NCBI GenBank assembly: GCA_018882785.1 | Contig: VERI01000002.1 | Location: 214,589 to 278,588, forward strand | Reading direction: 5' to 3' | Origin: Burkholderiaceae bacterium | Lineage (GTDB): Bacteria > Pseudomonadota > Gammaproteobacteria > Burkholderiales > Burkholderiaceae_A | DNA: 64,000 bases | Part shown: in pieces, positions 1 through 10,628 of the stretch | Numbering within the stretch: the stretch's first letter is position 1 | How the letters are laid out: every line of letters begins with the position of its first letter | The notes under the pieces: generated by a model | Told to the model about the DNA's origin: nothing | Databases searched by the model: none | Seen by the model: the letters and a program-made list of their open reading frames with translations, nothing else | Made by a program: the position numbers and the translations under genes

Positions 1-1774
1 CGCGAAGATGGCCCGCTGCCTGCACCGCAAGTGAGAGCTCAGACCCAGTCGCCATCAACACAATCTGCGGCCGACGATCAGAAGAGAGAACATAGGCCCC
101 TTTGGCGATATCCGCAGCAGAGGCTGCGTCACGCACCTGCGGTGGCAGGTTTTGACGGGACAATAAAAGCGCCGAGGGGCCATCCCCCCGCCTGAGCGCC
201 TCGGCCCAGGCGACAGCGGTCTCCACCGCATCGGCAGGCCGCCAGACATGCAGATTCGGGATCAGACGCAGCGATGCGGGATGCTCCACGGGCTGATGGG
301 TGGGGCCATCTTCCCCGAGCCCGATGGAGTCATGGGTAAACACATGCACCACACGCAGCCGCATCAGTGCAGCCATACGAATCGCATTGCGGCTGTAATC
401 GGAAAATGTCAGAAACGTTCCACCGTAGGGAATAAATCCACCGTGCAGGGCGACACCATTCATGACAGCGGCCATGCCGAACTCGCGCACGCCGTAGTTG
501 ATGTGCTCGCCTGCTGTCATGGCACCCTGCGCATTCACCCGAAGCGATGCCACCCCTTTCCAGTTGGTCAGGTTCGATCCCGTGAGATCAGCAGAGCCGC
601 CGAGCAGGCCAGGCACGCGCGGGCCCAGATCATCGAGCACGATCTGCGATGCCTTTCGACTGGCTACTGTTAATTGTTCTGATGTAAGCCGGGCAATCAG
701 GGCCTCGGTCCGGGCGGAAAAATCAGCGGGAAGATCACCTTTCATGCGACGTATGAACGCTGCCGCCTGCTGGGGAAATGCTTTTTTATACCGGGCAAAG
801 AGATCATTCCATTCGGACTCGCGTCGCGCGCCCTCCTGCCGGGCATCCCACAGCGACACAACGTCCCGCGGGATCTCAAAAGGCGCATAAGGCCAGTCCA
901 TTGCCTGTCGCGTGAGCGCAATTTCCTCTTCGCCCAGGGCCTCGCCGTGGGCCTTCGCAGTATTCACACGATTCGGCGAACCCTTCCCGATCTGGGTCTT
1001 GCAGATGATCAACGTTGGCGCAAATCGGCCGTCATGACCTTCCACCGCCCAGCGCCGTGCCTGGGCAATAGCGTCACTCACTGCCTGCGCGTCATGGCCA
1101 TCCACCGGACCGATCACATGCCAGCCATACGCAAGAAAACGCTGCCGGGTGTCATCACGAAACCAGGCATCTACCTGACCATCAATTGAGATTCCGTTGT
1201 CGTCATAAAGCGCAATTAACTTTGACAGCCCCCAGACGCCTGCCAACGAGCAGGCCTCATGGGAGACGCCCTCCATCAGGCAGCCATCGCCCAGAAATAC
1301 ATAGGTGTTGTGATCCACAACATCAAAGCCGGGCTGATTGAATTGCGCGGCGAGCAGCCGCTCGGCAAGTGCCATACCCACTGCATTGGTAATCCCCTGG
1401 CCCAGCGGACCGGTGGTGGTCTCCACTCCTGGGGTCACCCCCACCTCGGGGTGGCCAGGCGTCTTCGAGTGCAGCTGACGAAAATTCTTAATTTCCTGAA
1501 TCGGCAGGTCATAGCCCGCTAAATGCAGCAGGCTGTAGAGCAGCATCGAACCATGGCCATTGGAGACCACAAAACGATCACGATCCGCCCAATGCGGATT
1601 GCGAGGACTATGCTTTAAGTGACATGCCCATAAGGCGACAGCCATGTCAGCCATGCCCATCGGCATGCCGGGGTGGCCAGAATTGGCCTTCTGCACGGCA
1701 TCCATCGACAAGGCACGAATTGCATTGGCCATCAGGGCCGAATCGCGGGGAAGATCAGAGGCGGGGAATTGCAT
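1..1774 (-). CDS. tkt: transketolase, 3' end cut by window edge
   Basis: Translating the minus strand from the ATG at 1774 gives an open frame to the left edge of about 591 residues, against roughly 660-670 for a full transketolase, so the last 70-80 residues lie outside. It begins [20 protein letters not shown] and carries the thiamine diphosphate domain with [20 protein letters not shown] and the GDGCLMEG motif, followed by the pyrimidine-binding domain with [17 protein letters not shown]. Transketolase moves two-carbon units between sugar phosphates in the non-oxidative pentose phosphate pathway in the cytoplasm. The gene is divergent from rsmE, with 200 bases between the two starts. Identification is secure; tktA and tktB-type paralogues cannot be told apart here. 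Confidence 0.94.
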   Translation of the reverse strand, partial: MQFPASDLPRDSALMANAIRALSMDAVQKANSGHPGMPMGMADMAVALWACHLKHSPRNPHWADRDRFVVSNGHGSMLLYSLLHLAGYDLPIQEIKNFRQLHSKTPGHPEVGVTPGVETTTGPLGQGITNAVGMALAERLLAAQFNQPGFDVVDHNTYVFLGDGCLMEGVSHEACSLAGVWGLSKLIALYDDNGISIDGQVDAWFRDDTRQRFLAYGWHVIGPVDGHDAQAVSDAIAQARRWAVEGHDGRFAPTLIICKTQIGKGSPNRVNTAKAHGEALGEEEIALTRQAMDWPYAPFEIPRDVVSLWDARQEGARRESEWNDLFARYKKAFPQQAAAFIRRMKGDLPADFSARTEALIARLTSEQLTVASRKASQIVLDDLGPRVPGLLGGSADLTGSNLTNWKGVASLRVNAQGAMTAGEHINYGVREFGMAAVMNGVALHGGFIPYGGTFLTFSDYSRNAIRMAALMRLRVVHVFTHDSIGLGEDGPTHQPVEHPASLRLIPNLHVWRPADAVETAVAWAEALRRGDGPSALLLSRQNLPPQVRDAASAADIAKGAYVLSSDRRPQIVLMATGSELSLAVQAAGHLR

Positions 1775-1974
1775 GGCGGGTTCCGTTTAAGAGACTTGAG
1801 GAAAAACACCCAAAGACTCTAGGTTTCGAAATTCTTCAGTTAAAGTCATGAATCCTGATGGTTATGTTCAGAGGCGCTGACCTGCCCCCGCCCTGCCCGG
1901 CCTGAGACAGTCATTCCGTCGATCCGCCGCAGAATCGTCGATTTTACCCCCCTCCCACGACCGACCAACCCGCC

Positions 1975-2703
1975 ATGCTGCCCCGTATCCTGACCGAAGC
2001 GCTCGAGCCGGGCCGCCTTACGCTGAGCGCTGCCAACAGCCATCATCTCAGCGTGGTACTGCGGGCCAGACCGGGCGATCGAATTGTGATTTTTGATGGC
2101 CATGGCCGGGAGGGCCAGGCGGTGATTGTGAGCGCCGACAAGGCAGCGGCTGTAGTCGAAGTAGGCGCCGTGGAGACCATCACCCGCGAATCCCCACAGA
2201 TCATCACCGTAGTTCAAGCCCTGTGCACAGGGGACAAAATGGACTGGGTGGTGCAGAAATCCACTGAGCTCGGTGCCGCCCGGATCATCCCCGTTGCAGC
2301 CGCCCGCAGCGTCTTAAAACTCGATCCCGCGCGCGCAAAAAAACGCATGGAGCACTGGTCCGCAATCGCTGCATCAGCGGCAGCACAATGCGGCCGCACA
2401 CGGGTGCCCGAGATCAGCCCCCTGATGTCGGTCAACGAAGCAATCGCCGACTGGCAGTCACAGCCCGTCCCGAAGACCGGCTGGATTCTCGATCCATGTT
2501 CGCCGGAACGTCTATCCACAGCAGCCATGCATGGCCCGATCACGCTCATGATTGGGCCGGAAGCCGGCTGGACCGATCAGGAGGAATCTCTCGCCCAATC
2601 GGCCGGGATCAAAGGGGTTCAGCTCGGGCCGCGAATTCTGCGCACCGAGACGGTGGCGGCAGCAGTGCTTGCCGCAGTCGCACTCAGATGCGGCGAGTTC
2701 TAA
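1975..2703 (+). CDS. rsmE: 16S rRNA (uracil-1498-N3)-methyltransferase RsmE
   Basis: A 242-residue protein of the usual RsmE length. The N-terminal PUA-like part (about 1-70) is followed by a SPOUT methyltransferase domain with the trefoil-knot motifs GPEAGW (194-199) and LGPRILRTET (218-227), which bind S-adenosylmethionine. The family methylates U1498 of 16S rRNA in the assembled 30S subunit. It is a single gene read away from tkt and convergent with the chromate-transporter pair. The 27-base gap after it holds a 12-base palindrome (2705-2716) without a T tract, so no convincing terminator. Confidence 0.94.
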   Translation: MLPRILTEALEPGRLTLSAANSHHLSVVLRARPGDRIVIFDGHGREGQAVIVSADKAAAVVEVGAVETITRESPQIITVVQALCTGDKMDWVVQKSTELGAARIIPVAAARSVLKLDPARAKKRMEHWSAIAASAAAQCGRTRVPEISPLMSVNEAIADWQSQPVPKTGWILDPCSPERLSTAAMHGPITLMIGPEAGWTDQEESLAQSAGIKGVQLGPRILRTETVAAAVLAAVALRCGEF

Positions 2704-2730
2704 CGTCTTGCAAGACACGTTGTGGTGACA

Positions 2731-3249
2731 CTAGCCGAGTAACCCCAGGCCACCGATCACCGCACCCGCCGCGATCAGCAGCACCGGGGCGATCCGCGTG
2801 ACCACGGTCAGCATCGCCGTGATCACCACCAGCGCGAGTACGCCAATCTCACCCCACCAGGATTCCGAGAGAATCCAGGCGGTCGCCAGCATGAGCGCGA
2901 TCACCACAGGAGCAAGTCCCTCGCGCAGTGCCCGCATCCAGACAGTATCGCTGCGGCTAAGGCTCAGCCGATTCACCATGAGTGTCAGCACCGCAGATGG
3001 CGCCATCACACCGACGGTGGTGGCAAACGCCCCCCATGGGCCCATCGCCTGCCAGCCCAGTACAGTGACAAAGAGGATATTCGGCCCAGGGGCTGACTGG
3101 GCAATCGCAATGGATGAGGTGAACTGCGCATCGGTCAGCAGCCCGGTCTCAGAGACCATGTAACGATGCATTTCTGGCGCCAGAGAGATGGCCCCACCGG
3201 TTGCCAGAAGGGACAGCATCAGAAAATGGATCAGCAGATCAAAAAGCAT
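2731..3249 (-). CDS. chromate transporter family protein, C-terminal half subunit
   Basis: A hydrophobic protein of about 172 residues matching one half of the CHR (ChrA) family. It shows the ATGG segment near the N-terminus, corresponding to the family FGG motif, and IAQSAPGPNI, the PGPN signature, with several membrane segments. The chosen ATG at 3249 overlaps the stop of the upstream half in a TGATG arrangement, typical of translational coupling, and places the GG motif about 18 residues from the start as in relatives. An earlier ATG at 3276 is also possible. Short CHR proteins encoded as pairs are thought to work as heterodimers; chromate or sulfate export is known for the family, but the substrate here is unproven. 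Confidence 0.85.
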   Translation of the reverse strand: MLFDLLIHFLMLSLLATGGAISLAPEMHRYMVSETGLLTDAQFTSSIAIAQSAPGPNILFVTVLGWQAMGPWGAFATTVGVMAPSAVLTLMVNRLSLSRSDTVWMRALREGLAPVVIALMLATAWILSESWWGEIGVLALVVITAMLTVVTRIAPVLLIAAGAVIGGLGLLG

Positions 3250-3797
3250 CAGACCGAACGCCGCATTTGCCACCATCTCAAGAGAAACGACGGCAGTCCC
3301 AGCGCAAGAAGCACCATGCCCAACGGCTTATGCATCACCGCAATCAATAGAAAAACGCCAAGACCGATCAGCCATCCCCCCCGATAGTGGCCCTGGGTTC
3401 GACAGAGCCTGAGACCCATTCCGGCGATGAGTCCGACCGACACCGCACTCATACCCAGCAGAATGCGTCGCGTGATCTCCAGTTCGGCATACGTCTGATA
3501 CACCAGCGTCAACAACAGAACGATCACAGTGGGAAAGGCCATCATTCCGGCAAACGCCGCTACCGCGCCGCGCAGGCCAAAGAATCGATCGCCCACCATC
3601 AATGCCAAATTCACGATATTCGGGCCCGGCAATGACTGCGCAATTGCCAGCGATTCAACAAACTCCTTCGGGGTCATCCATCGCCGGTGATGCACCAGTA
3701 CCCGCTCTGCAATCGGCAACACGCCGCCAAAGCCCTGCAGGGCCATGCGCGTGAACGTCCAAAACAAATCAGAGGGTGACGCTGGTCTTTCGATCAC
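3249..3797 (-). CDS. chromate transporter family protein, N-terminal half subunit
   Basis: This 182-residue membrane protein is the other half of a split CHR-family transporter. Near the N-terminus it has LQGFGGVLPIAERVLV, and then the PGPNIVNLAL signature, followed by about four hydrophobic segments. The start is a GTG at 3797 that overlaps the maeB stop (GTGA), so it is probably translated from the maeB transcript. The partner half follows directly with overlapping stop and start. Whether the pair exports chromate or another oxyanion cannot be read from the sequence. Confidence 0.85.
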   Translation of the reverse strand: MIERPASPSDLFWTFTRMALQGFGGVLPIAERVLVHHRRWMTPKEFVESLAIAQSLPGPNIVNLALMVGDRFFGLRGAVAAFAGMMAFPTVIVLLLTLVYQTYAELEITRRILLGMSAVSVGLIAGMGLRLCRTQGHYRGGWLIGLGVFLLIAVMHKPLGMVLLALGLPSFLLRWWQMRRSV

Positions 3798-6070
3798 GAA
3801 CGGACATTGGCATCCAGCACGGTGAGCGCTGTCATATTGACAATTCGACGCACTGTTGCGGATGAGGTCAGGATGGCCACCGGTGACTTACAGCCCAGAA
3901 GCACAGGCCCAATCGCGATGTTATTACCGGCAGCAGTCTTCAGCAGGTTATAAGCGATGTTTGCCGCATCAATGGTCGGGCATACCAACAGATTGGCCTC
4001 CCCCACCAGGGTCGAACGGGGCATGATCGCGCGGCGCAGCTCGGCATCCAAGGCAATATCGCCATGCATCTCACCATCAATATTGAGATCAGGAGTCTTG
4101 TGACGCACGAGATCCAAGACACGACGCATCTTCTCTGCCGATGGCGTCGCACTGCTGCCGAAATTGGAATGCGAAAGCAGGGCGACACGTGGCTCGATTC
4201 CGATACGCCGCATTTCCTCGGCCGCCATCAGGGTGATCTCCGCCAGCTGTTCTGCGCTTGGATCTGCATTGACGTGGGTATCCACAATCGCCACCGAGCG
4301 CTTGGGCAGGATCAACAGGTTCATCGCAGCATAGGTCATGGTGCCTGGCCGATGGCCCAGTACCTGGTCCACATAATGGAGATGCAGGGCGTGGCTGCCG
4401 AAGGTGCCGCAGATCATGCCATCGGCCTCACCACGATGAATCATCATTGCACCGATCAAGGTGTGGCGACGACGCATCTCGAGCTTGGCATACTGCTCGG
4501 TAACGCCTTTACGCTCGGTCATGTGGTGATAGGTTTCCCAATACTGCCGATAGCGGGGATCTGACTCCGGGTTGATCAGTTCAAAATCAACGCCGGCACG
4601 AATCCGCAGGCCAAAGCGTTCGATTCGACTTTCAAGCACGCTTGGCCGGCCCACCAGGATCGGCCGCGCAAGCCCCTCATCCACCACGACCTGAACGGCC
4701 CGCAGCACGCGCTCTTCTTCGCCCTCGGCATAGACGATACGGTTTTTGGAGGCACGCTTCGCAGCCGAGAAGATGGGCTTCATGAAGTTGCCCGAGTGAT
4801 AGACAAATTCCTGCAGGCGATCGACATATGCATCGAAATCCGCAATCGGCCGGGTGGCCACACCACTGTCGGCAGCCGCCTTGGCCACCGCCGGCGCAAT
4901 CTTCACAATCAGCCGAGGGTCAAACGGTTTGGGAATCAGATACTCGGGACCAAACGATAGTGCGCCGCTGCCATAGGCGGCCGAGACCACCTCGCTCTGC
5001 TCGGCCCGGGCGAGCTCGGCCACCGCATGCACTGCTGCCAATTCCATCGCACGCGTGATCGTCGTCGCACCCGAATCAAGCGCGCCACGGAAAATAAACG
5101 GAAAACACAACACATTATTGACCTGGTTGGGATAATCGGTGCGTCCCGTGGCAACAATCGCATCGTCACGCACCGCCTTGACATCCTCGGGCAGGATCTC
5201 CGGGTCGGGATTGGCCAGCGCAAAAATCAATGGCCGCTTGGCCATTGTGGCGACCATCTCTTTTTTCAGAACACCACCAGCGGAAAGTCCGAGAAAGACA
5301 TCCGCATCACGAATTATCTCGGCCAGACTCCGGGCATCTGTTTTCTGGGCGAACCGGGCCTTCTCTGGATCCATCAGCTCGACACGGCCCTCGTAGACCA
5401 CACCCGCAAGATCCGACACCCAAATGTTCTGCTTCGGCAGGCCCAGATCCAACAACAGATCCAGGCAGGCAAGGGCCGCCGCGCCGGCACCCGAGACCAC
5501 GAGCTTGATGTCCTTAATATCTTTCCCAACAACCGTCAGGCCGTTGACCAGTGCCGCGCCCACCACGATGGCCGTTCCATGCTGGTCATCGTGGAAGACC
5601 GGAATCTTCATCCGCTCGCGCAGCTTGCGCTCGACGTAAAAACAATCTGGCGCCTTGATGTCCTCGAGGTTGACGCCGCCAAAGGTGGGCTCAAGGGCAG
5701 CAACAATATCGACGATTCGATCAACATTGGTCTCATTGATCTCAAGATCAAACACATCGATGCCTGCAAACTTTTTAAAGAGAACGCCCTTGCCTTCCAT
5801 GACCGGCTTGGCGGCAAGGGGGCCAATATTTCCGAGTCCCAGCACGGCCGTGCCGTTGGTGATCACGGCGACCAGGTTGCCGCGCGAGGTATACCGAAAT
5901 GCATTGAGGGGATCTTTAACAATTTCCTCACAGGCGGCAGCCACCCCTGGCGAATAAGCGAGCGCCAGGTCGCGCTGATTGACCAGCTGTTTGGTGGGTG
6001 TTACCGAGATTTTTCCAGGGGTGCCGCTCTCGTGATACTCAAGCGCCTGCTGTCGAAGCTGCGGATCCAT
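3794..6070 (-). CDS. maeB: NADP-dependent malic enzyme with phosphotransacetylase-like domain (MaeB)
   Basis: A 758-residue protein of normal MaeB length. Residues about 1-420 form the malic enzyme part, with [12 protein letters not shown], the metal-site region [10 protein letters not shown] and the nucleotide-binding [16 protein letters not shown]. Residues about 430-758 resemble phosphate acetyltransferase ([32 protein letters not shown]), which in the family is regulatory and binds acetyl-CoA. The enzyme decarboxylates malate to pyruvate with reduction of NADP. The start [20 protein letters not shown] matches family N-termini. The chromate-transporter pair is coupled to its 3' end by a 4-base overlap, an odd partnership given the function. 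Confidence 0.96.
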   Translation of the reverse strand: MDPQLRQQALEYHESGTPGKISVTPTKQLVNQRDLALAYSPGVAAACEEIVKDPLNAFRYTSRGNLVAVITNGTAVLGLGNIGPLAAKPVMEGKGVLFKKFAGIDVFDLEINETNVDRIVDIVAALEPTFGGVNLEDIKAPDCFYVERKLRERMKIPVFHDDQHGTAIVVGAALVNGLTVVGKDIKDIKLVVSGAGAAALACLDLLLDLGLPKQNIWVSDLAGVVYEGRVELMDPEKARFAQKTDARSLAEIIRDADVFLGLSAGGVLKKEMVATMAKRPLIFALANPDPEILPEDVKAVRDDAIVATGRTDYPNQVNNVLCFPFIFRGALDSGATTITRAMELAAVHAVAELARAEQSEVVSAAYGSGALSFGPEYLIPKPFDPRLIVKIAPAVAKAAADSGVATRPIADFDAYVDRLQEFVYHSGNFMKPIFSAAKRASKNRIVYAEGEEERVLRAVQVVVDEGLARPILVGRPSVLESRIERFGLRIRAGVDFELINPESDPRYRQYWETYHHMTERKGVTEQYAKLEMRRRHTLIGAMMIHRGEADGMICGTFGSHALHLHYVDQVLGHRPGTMTYAAMNLLILPKRSVAIVDTHVNADPSAEQLAEITLMAAEEMRRIGIEPRVALLSHSNFGSSATPSAEKMRRVLDLVRHKTPDLNIDGEMHGDIALDAELRRAIMPRSTLVGEANLLVCPTIDAANIAYNLLKTAAGNNIAIGPVLLGCKSPVAILTSSATVRRIVNMTALTVLDANVRS

Positions 6071-6124
6071 GGCCCACCCCGTTTGATGTCATTCGAAGAA
6101 CTGGATTATCCCACGACCCTATCG

Positions 6125-9100
6125 TCAGTCCCTATCCGCAGATGCACATTCATCCTCGGGGGTGACATCCAGGGCGTAGGCAATCACCTGCGCGACATGC
6201 CGCGACTCACGCCGTGCCGCATCACGAATCTGATGTCGGCATGAAAACCCGTCCGCCACAATCCATGCGTCCTCCGGCGTGGTCCGCACGGCGGGCAAGA
6301 GCGATGCCTCTGCCATCGCGAGCGAGGACACCAAATGCTGTGCCTCATAGCCAAAACTACCCGCCATGCCACAACAGCTGCTCTCAATTAAGTCCGGCGT
6401 CGCCCCCACCGAGGTCAGCGCCTCCAGGGTGGGCGAAATCGCACCCAATGCCTTCTGATGACAATGGCCGTGCACCCGGATCATCGGTAATGGCCGTCTG
6501 CGGATGCCTTCGGCACGCGCCCGGCCAGCCGCCATCCACCATTCCTCAAACAACATCGCCTGTTGCGCAAGTCTGTCCGCCCTCGGGCCAAGCCGCATGA
6601 CCTTCCACTCATCACGCATGCTAAGAAGACAAGATGGCTCTAAGCCCACTACCGGGACCCCACGATCAATCGCAGGGGCCAGCGCCTGCAATGTCTCGTT
6701 GGCCATCACCCGGGCGGCTTCAATCATGCCGACCGACAGATGGGTCCGGCCACAGCACAAAGGCTTTCCTGCTGCCGCCCCGGACAGAAATACCTTAAAC
6801 CCCAGGCGACGCATCACAGAAAACGCCGCATGCAGGTGTTCGGGCTCATAGGCATTATTAAACGTATCCGCCCAAAGAATCACGTCACAGTCATCGATGC
6901 CAACAGGCTTGTCCACATCAGGAGCAGATGCAAGACCCACCGAGAGATCACCTGAGGATGCCGGCTGCGCCAACGACGATTTGAACGCGGATCTTGCAAA
7001 CGTATCACGACGCCATACCGGCAACGGCCGTTCAGCCGCGATGCCCAGCCATTTCTCACCCAATGCGCGCATCAATGCGCTGCGGTTACGCAGATTCAAT
7101 AGGCCCGCAAGCAATGGAATATTGGCAACCCGTTGCGCCAAAAAAGGCAGCGCCGCAATCATCCGATCCTTGCGGGAGAATCCCGCACGTCGTCCGACCT
7201 GATAGGCGGCCTCGATCTTCATGCGGGCCATATCGACGCCAGTGGGACACTCGCGCTTACATCCTTTACAACCCACGCAGAGTTCTAATGCATCCCGGAC
7301 CGCAGAGGACTGCCAGGCGGATGCGCCGAGCTGCCCGCTGAGTGCAAGTCTCAGCGTATTGGCCCTTCCGCGGACCGAATGCTGCTCATCGCGGGTGATG
7401 CGGTAACTCGGGCACATCGTCCCAGCATCAAATTTTCTGCAATGGCCATTGTTGTTGCACATCTCGACCGCCTTGGAGAATCCAAGCGCCGGGTCGTTTC
7501 CCGCGCCCGCCGCCGAGACCGCTATGCCAAAGCTGCCAGGCTCTCCTGTGCGCGAGGGATCGTTATCAACATTCCAGGCTGACCAGTCCAGCCCTGTCGG
7601 CATCGATTCAACCTGATACCGCGGCGAGAACCGAAACAACGACGCATCGTCCATTTTCGAGCAGTGCACGATCTTGCCCGGATTCATCCGATTGTCAGGA
7701 TCAAAGGCGGCCTTCACCTGCTCGAAGGCATGCGTGATCCGATCTCCGAATTGCCATCGCACCCATTCACTTCGGACCAGGCCATCGCCGTGCTCACCAG
7801 AGAATGCGCCTTTGTAACGCCTGACGAGTGCGGCTGCTTCCTCTGCGATCGCACGCATTTTCTGAGCACCATCACGCCGCATATCCAGAATCGGCCGAAC
7901 ATGCAGAGTGCCCACTGATGCATGCGCATACCACGTGCCCTGGGTGCCATGCCGCGCAAACACCTCAGTCAGCTGCGCCGTGTAATCCGCGAGATGCTCG
8001 AGCGGAACCGCACAGTCTTCGATAAAGGAGACAGGTTTGCCGTCACCCTTGAGCGACATCATGATGTTGAGACCCGCCTTTCGTACCTCCCAGAGCGCTG
8101 TCTGCGCGCGCGCATCGGCCAGCGGGACCACCGAGCCCGGCAGGCCAAGATCGGCCATCAGCCGCTCCAGATCATGCAGACCGCGGTCCGCAACTGCAGA
8201 ATCTTCGTGGGCGAATTCCACCAGCAGCAGGGCATCGGTCGGCCTGCCAAGGGTCTGTGTGAGTGCAGCCTCGATCACCGGCGCAAACACCGGATTGGCA
8301 CGTGACAGTTCAATCATTGTTCGGTCCACAAGCTCTACTGCGATTGGCTTGAGATCGACAATATGGCGTGTCATTGTCATCGCCTGATGAAAGCTCGGAA
8401 AATTCACGACACCCAGCCGCTTGTTCTTGGGCAGCGGTGAAAGCTTCAACTTCAGCGACTCAAAATAGCCAAGGGTTCCCTCCGAGCCCACCAGCAGCTG
8501 CGCGAAGTTCACCCGATGACGCTCAGCCTCAGCGCAATAGGGGCGCTCGCTCTGGGGGTAAAACACATCCAGGTTATATCCCCCAACACGACGCATCACC
8601 TTCGGCCAGAGTTCGGCGATGTCTTCCCGAACCGATTCAGCAATCTGAAATAAACGCGGAATCAATGTGTTTAAACGCGCATTGGACAGACGCATGTCCC
8701 CGCCATCACCGAATGATCCGAAGTAGGCCCGCGTTCCATCTGCCAACACGGCATCCAGGCCCGCAACGTTGTGGACCATGTTGCCGTAATAAAGCGATCG
8801 GGAGCCGCAGGAGTTATTGCCCGCCATCCCGCCGATGGTGCACTGGGCAGCGGTCGATACGTCTACTGGAAACCAGACCCCATGGGGCTTGAGCTGCGCG
8901 TTTAACTGATCGAGCACCATGCCGGGCTGTACCGTCACGGTCATCGCATCCAGATCAAGCGAGAGCAGTCGATTGAGATATTTACTGTTATCAATCACCA
9001 GGGCCTCGCCCACCGTCTGGCCACACTGCGAGGTTCCCGCGCCGCGGGGCAGGACGGGCAGCCCCAGATCACGCGCAATGTCGAGCGCGACACGGGCATC

Positions 9101-9340
9101 AAGATCGGTCTTGGGGATTGCTACCCCAATCGGCATCACCTGATAGATCGAGGCGTCCGTGGCATAGCGTCCGCGTGATGCATGATCCATCAGCACGTCG
9201 CCCTGCATCTCCCTGCCCAGACGGGCCGCCAGCTGACTTCGGGCATTGGCAGACTGCAGATTGCCGGAGAGAAACGCGCGCCGGCCGGCACTGGGGTTCG
9301 ACATAACTCGCTGGGACATGGGATGTTGATCTACCATCAT
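6125..9340 (-). CDS. FAD-binding oxidoreductase with 4Fe-4S and CCG domains (YdiJ-like)
   Basis: A protein of about 1071 residues in the D-2-hydroxyacid dehydrogenase / glycolate oxidase superfamily with the fused layout of E. coli YdiJ (about 1018 residues): N-terminal FAD-binding domain (RYATDASIYQVMP, LPRGAGTSQCGQ, NSCGSRSLYYGNM), a FAD-oxidase C-terminal domain, a ferredoxin-like segment with CVGCKGCKRECP, and C-terminal CCG repeats (CCGRTHLSVGM, SSCCGMAGSFGYE) that bind an Fe-S cofactor. It probably oxidises a 2-hydroxy acid such as 2-hydroxyglutarate or D-lactate and passes electrons to the respiratory chain. The ATG at 9340 is preferred: an upstream ATG at 9406 would overlap the divergent aminotransferase gene, and 9340 fits the family N-terminus better. 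Confidence 0.9.
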   Translation of the reverse strand: MMVDQHPMSQRVMSNPSAGRRAFLSGNLQSANARSQLAARLGREMQGDVLMDHASRGRYATDASIYQVMPIGVAIPKTDLDARVALDIARDLGLPVLPRGAGTSQCGQTVGEALVIDNSKYLNRLLSLDLDAMTVTVQPGMVLDQLNAQLKPHGVWFPVDVSTAAQCTIGGMAGNNSCGSRSLYYGNMVHNVAGLDAVLADGTRAYFGSFGDGGDMRLSNARLNTLIPRLFQIAESVREDIAELWPKVMRRVGGYNLDVFYPQSERPYCAEAERHRVNFAQLLVGSEGTLGYFESLKLKLSPLPKNKRLGVVNFPSFHQAMTMTRHIVDLKPIAVELVDRTMIELSRANPVFAPVIEAALTQTLGRPTDALLLVEFAHEDSAVADRGLHDLERLMADLGLPGSVVPLADARAQTALWEVRKAGLNIMMSLKGDGKPVSFIEDCAVPLEHLADYTAQLTEVFARHGTQGTWYAHASVGTLHVRPILDMRRDGAQKMRAIAEEAAALVRRYKGAFSGEHGDGLVRSEWVRWQFGDRITHAFEQVKAAFDPDNRMNPGKIVHCSKMDDASLFRFSPRYQVESMPTGLDWSAWNVDNDPSRTGEPGSFGIAVSAAGAGNDPALGFSKAVEMCNNNGHCRKFDAGTMCPSYRITRDEQHSVRGRANTLRLALSGQLGASAWQSSAVRDALELCVGCKGCKRECPTGVDMARMKIEAAYQVGRRAGFSRKDRMIAALPFLAQRVANIPLLAGLLNLRNRSALMRALGEKWLGIAAERPLPVWRRDTFARSAFKSSLAQPASSGDLSVGLASAPDVDKPVGIDDCDVILWADTFNNAYEPEHLHAAFSVMRRLGFKVFLSGAAAGKPLCCGRTHLSVGMIEAARVMANETLQALAPAIDRGVPVVGLEPSCLLSMRDEWKVMRLGPRADRLAQQAMLFEEWWMAAGRARAEGIRRRPLPMIRVHGHCHQKALGAISPTLEALTSVGATPDLIESSCCGMAGSFGYEAQHLVSSLAMAEASLLPAVRTTPEDAWIVADGFSCRHQIRDAARRESRHVAQVIAYALDVTPEDECASADRD

Positions 9341-9380
9341 AGATCGGCCGGCCCGGCCCACCCCATTCGGAGTTTCATCC

Positions 9381-10625
9381 ATGAAGCGCGACCCCAACAA
9401 TGCCATTCACGCGGCCATCAATCCGCGGGCCACACTGAATCGAATCGGCCAAGGCCGTCATTTCCTGCAGATCCCAGGACCTTCGAACGTACCGGATCGG
9501 GTCCTGCGGGCAATCGACTTTCCCACCATCGATCATCGTGGGCCTGAGTTCCAGCAGCTTGGTCGGCGCATCCTAGAGGCCATCAAGCCCATCTTTGGGA
9601 CCACCCAGCCGGTGATGATCTACGCTGCCTCGGGCACAGGTGCCTGGGAGGCAGCACTGGTCAACACCTTGAACGCCGGGGACCAGGTGCTCATGGTGGA
9701 GACAGGCCACTTCGCAACGCTGTGGAAAAAACTCGCTGAGAAACTCGGACTTAAGACCGAATTCATCCCGGGGGACTGGCGGCACGGTGTGGACTGCAGG
9801 CAGTTGGAATCTCGGCTGAAAGAGGACCCGACCCACAGCATTAAAGCGGTCTGTGTCGTGCATAACGAAACCTCTACAGGGGTGCTCTCCGATATCGCGG
9901 CTGTGCGACGGGCCATCGATGCCGCCCACCATCCCGCCCTGCTGATGGTGGACACCATCTCGTCGGTGGGAAGCGTTGAGTTCAGACATGATGAATGGGG
10001 GGTGGATGTCACCATCGGCAGCTCTCAGAAAGGCATGATGCTGCCCCCGGGCATTTCATTTAACGCGGTGAGCGAAAAAGCCATTGCGGCGAGTCATCAA
10101 TCCACCCTGCCCAAGGCCTATTGGGGATGGGAAGAAATGCTGGTTGCAAACCGCTCCGGTTTTTTCCCGACGACACCTGCGACCAATCTTCTCTACGGCC
10201 TCGCGGAGGCCTTGGACATGATGTTTGAGGAAGGACTGCCCAATATTTATGCCCGCCATCAACGCCATGCGGAGGCAACACGCCGGGCGGTGCGCGCATG
10301 GGGGTTGGAGATTCTGTGCCAGAACCCCGCAGAGTACAGCCCGGTGCTGACCGCAGCTGTCATGCCCAAACGTTCAGATGGCCAGCATTTCGATGCCGAC
10401 GCATTTCGTCAGCTGGTGCTTGAGCGCTTCAACATGTCACTCGGCATGGGGCTTGCAAAACTGCAGGGCTGGGTCTTTCGCATTGGGCACCTGGGCGACT
10501 TCAACGATCTCAGCCTCATCGGGACGCTTGGCGGTGTTGAGATGGGACTGGCGGCGGCCGGAATTCCCCACCAAAAAGGTGGCGTGCAGGCCGCAATTGA
10601 CTATCTGGCCGAGCAGGCGCGCTAA
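9381..10625 (+). CDS. alanine/serine--glyoxylate aminotransferase family protein
   Basis: A 414-residue fold-type I PLP aminotransferase of class V. The N-terminus QIPGPSNVPDRVL and the DHRGPEFQQL segment are typical of the serine- or alanine-glyoxylate transaminase group, and the cofactor lysine lies in GSSQKGMMLPPG. Members interconvert serine or alanine with glyoxylate, or act on ureidoglycine. It is divergent from the YdiJ-like dehydrogenase, which could process related hydroxyacids such as glycolate; that link is an inference from position. The exact donor substrate cannot be assigned. Confidence 0.9.
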   Translation: MKRDPNNAIHAAINPRATLNRIGQGRHFLQIPGPSNVPDRVLRAIDFPTIDHRGPEFQQLGRRILEAIKPIFGTTQPVMIYAASGTGAWEAALVNTLNAGDQVLMVETGHFATLWKKLAEKLGLKTEFIPGDWRHGVDCRQLESRLKEDPTHSIKAVCVVHNETSTGVLSDIAAVRRAIDAAHHPALLMVDTISSVGSVEFRHDEWGVDVTIGSSQKGMMLPPGISFNAVSEKAIAASHQSTLPKAYWGWEEMLVANRSGFFPTTPATNLLYGLAEALDMMFEEGLPNIYARHQRHAEATRRAVRAWGLEILCQNPAEYSPVLTAAVMPKRSDGQHFDADAFRQLVLERFNMSLGMGLAKLQGWVFRIGHLGDFNDLSLIGTLGGVEMGLAAAGIPHQKGGVQAAIDYLAEQAR

Positions 10626-10628
10626 GCC

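Noticed and set aside
2705..2716. Palindrome GTCTTGCAAGAC between rsmE and the chromate transporter genes as a bidirectional terminator
   Set aside because: It has no T tract on either strand and little room for a loop.
5027..6244. A 405-codon open frame antisense to maeB
   Set aside because: It lies opposite a complete, well-recognised malic enzyme and shows no domain or motif.
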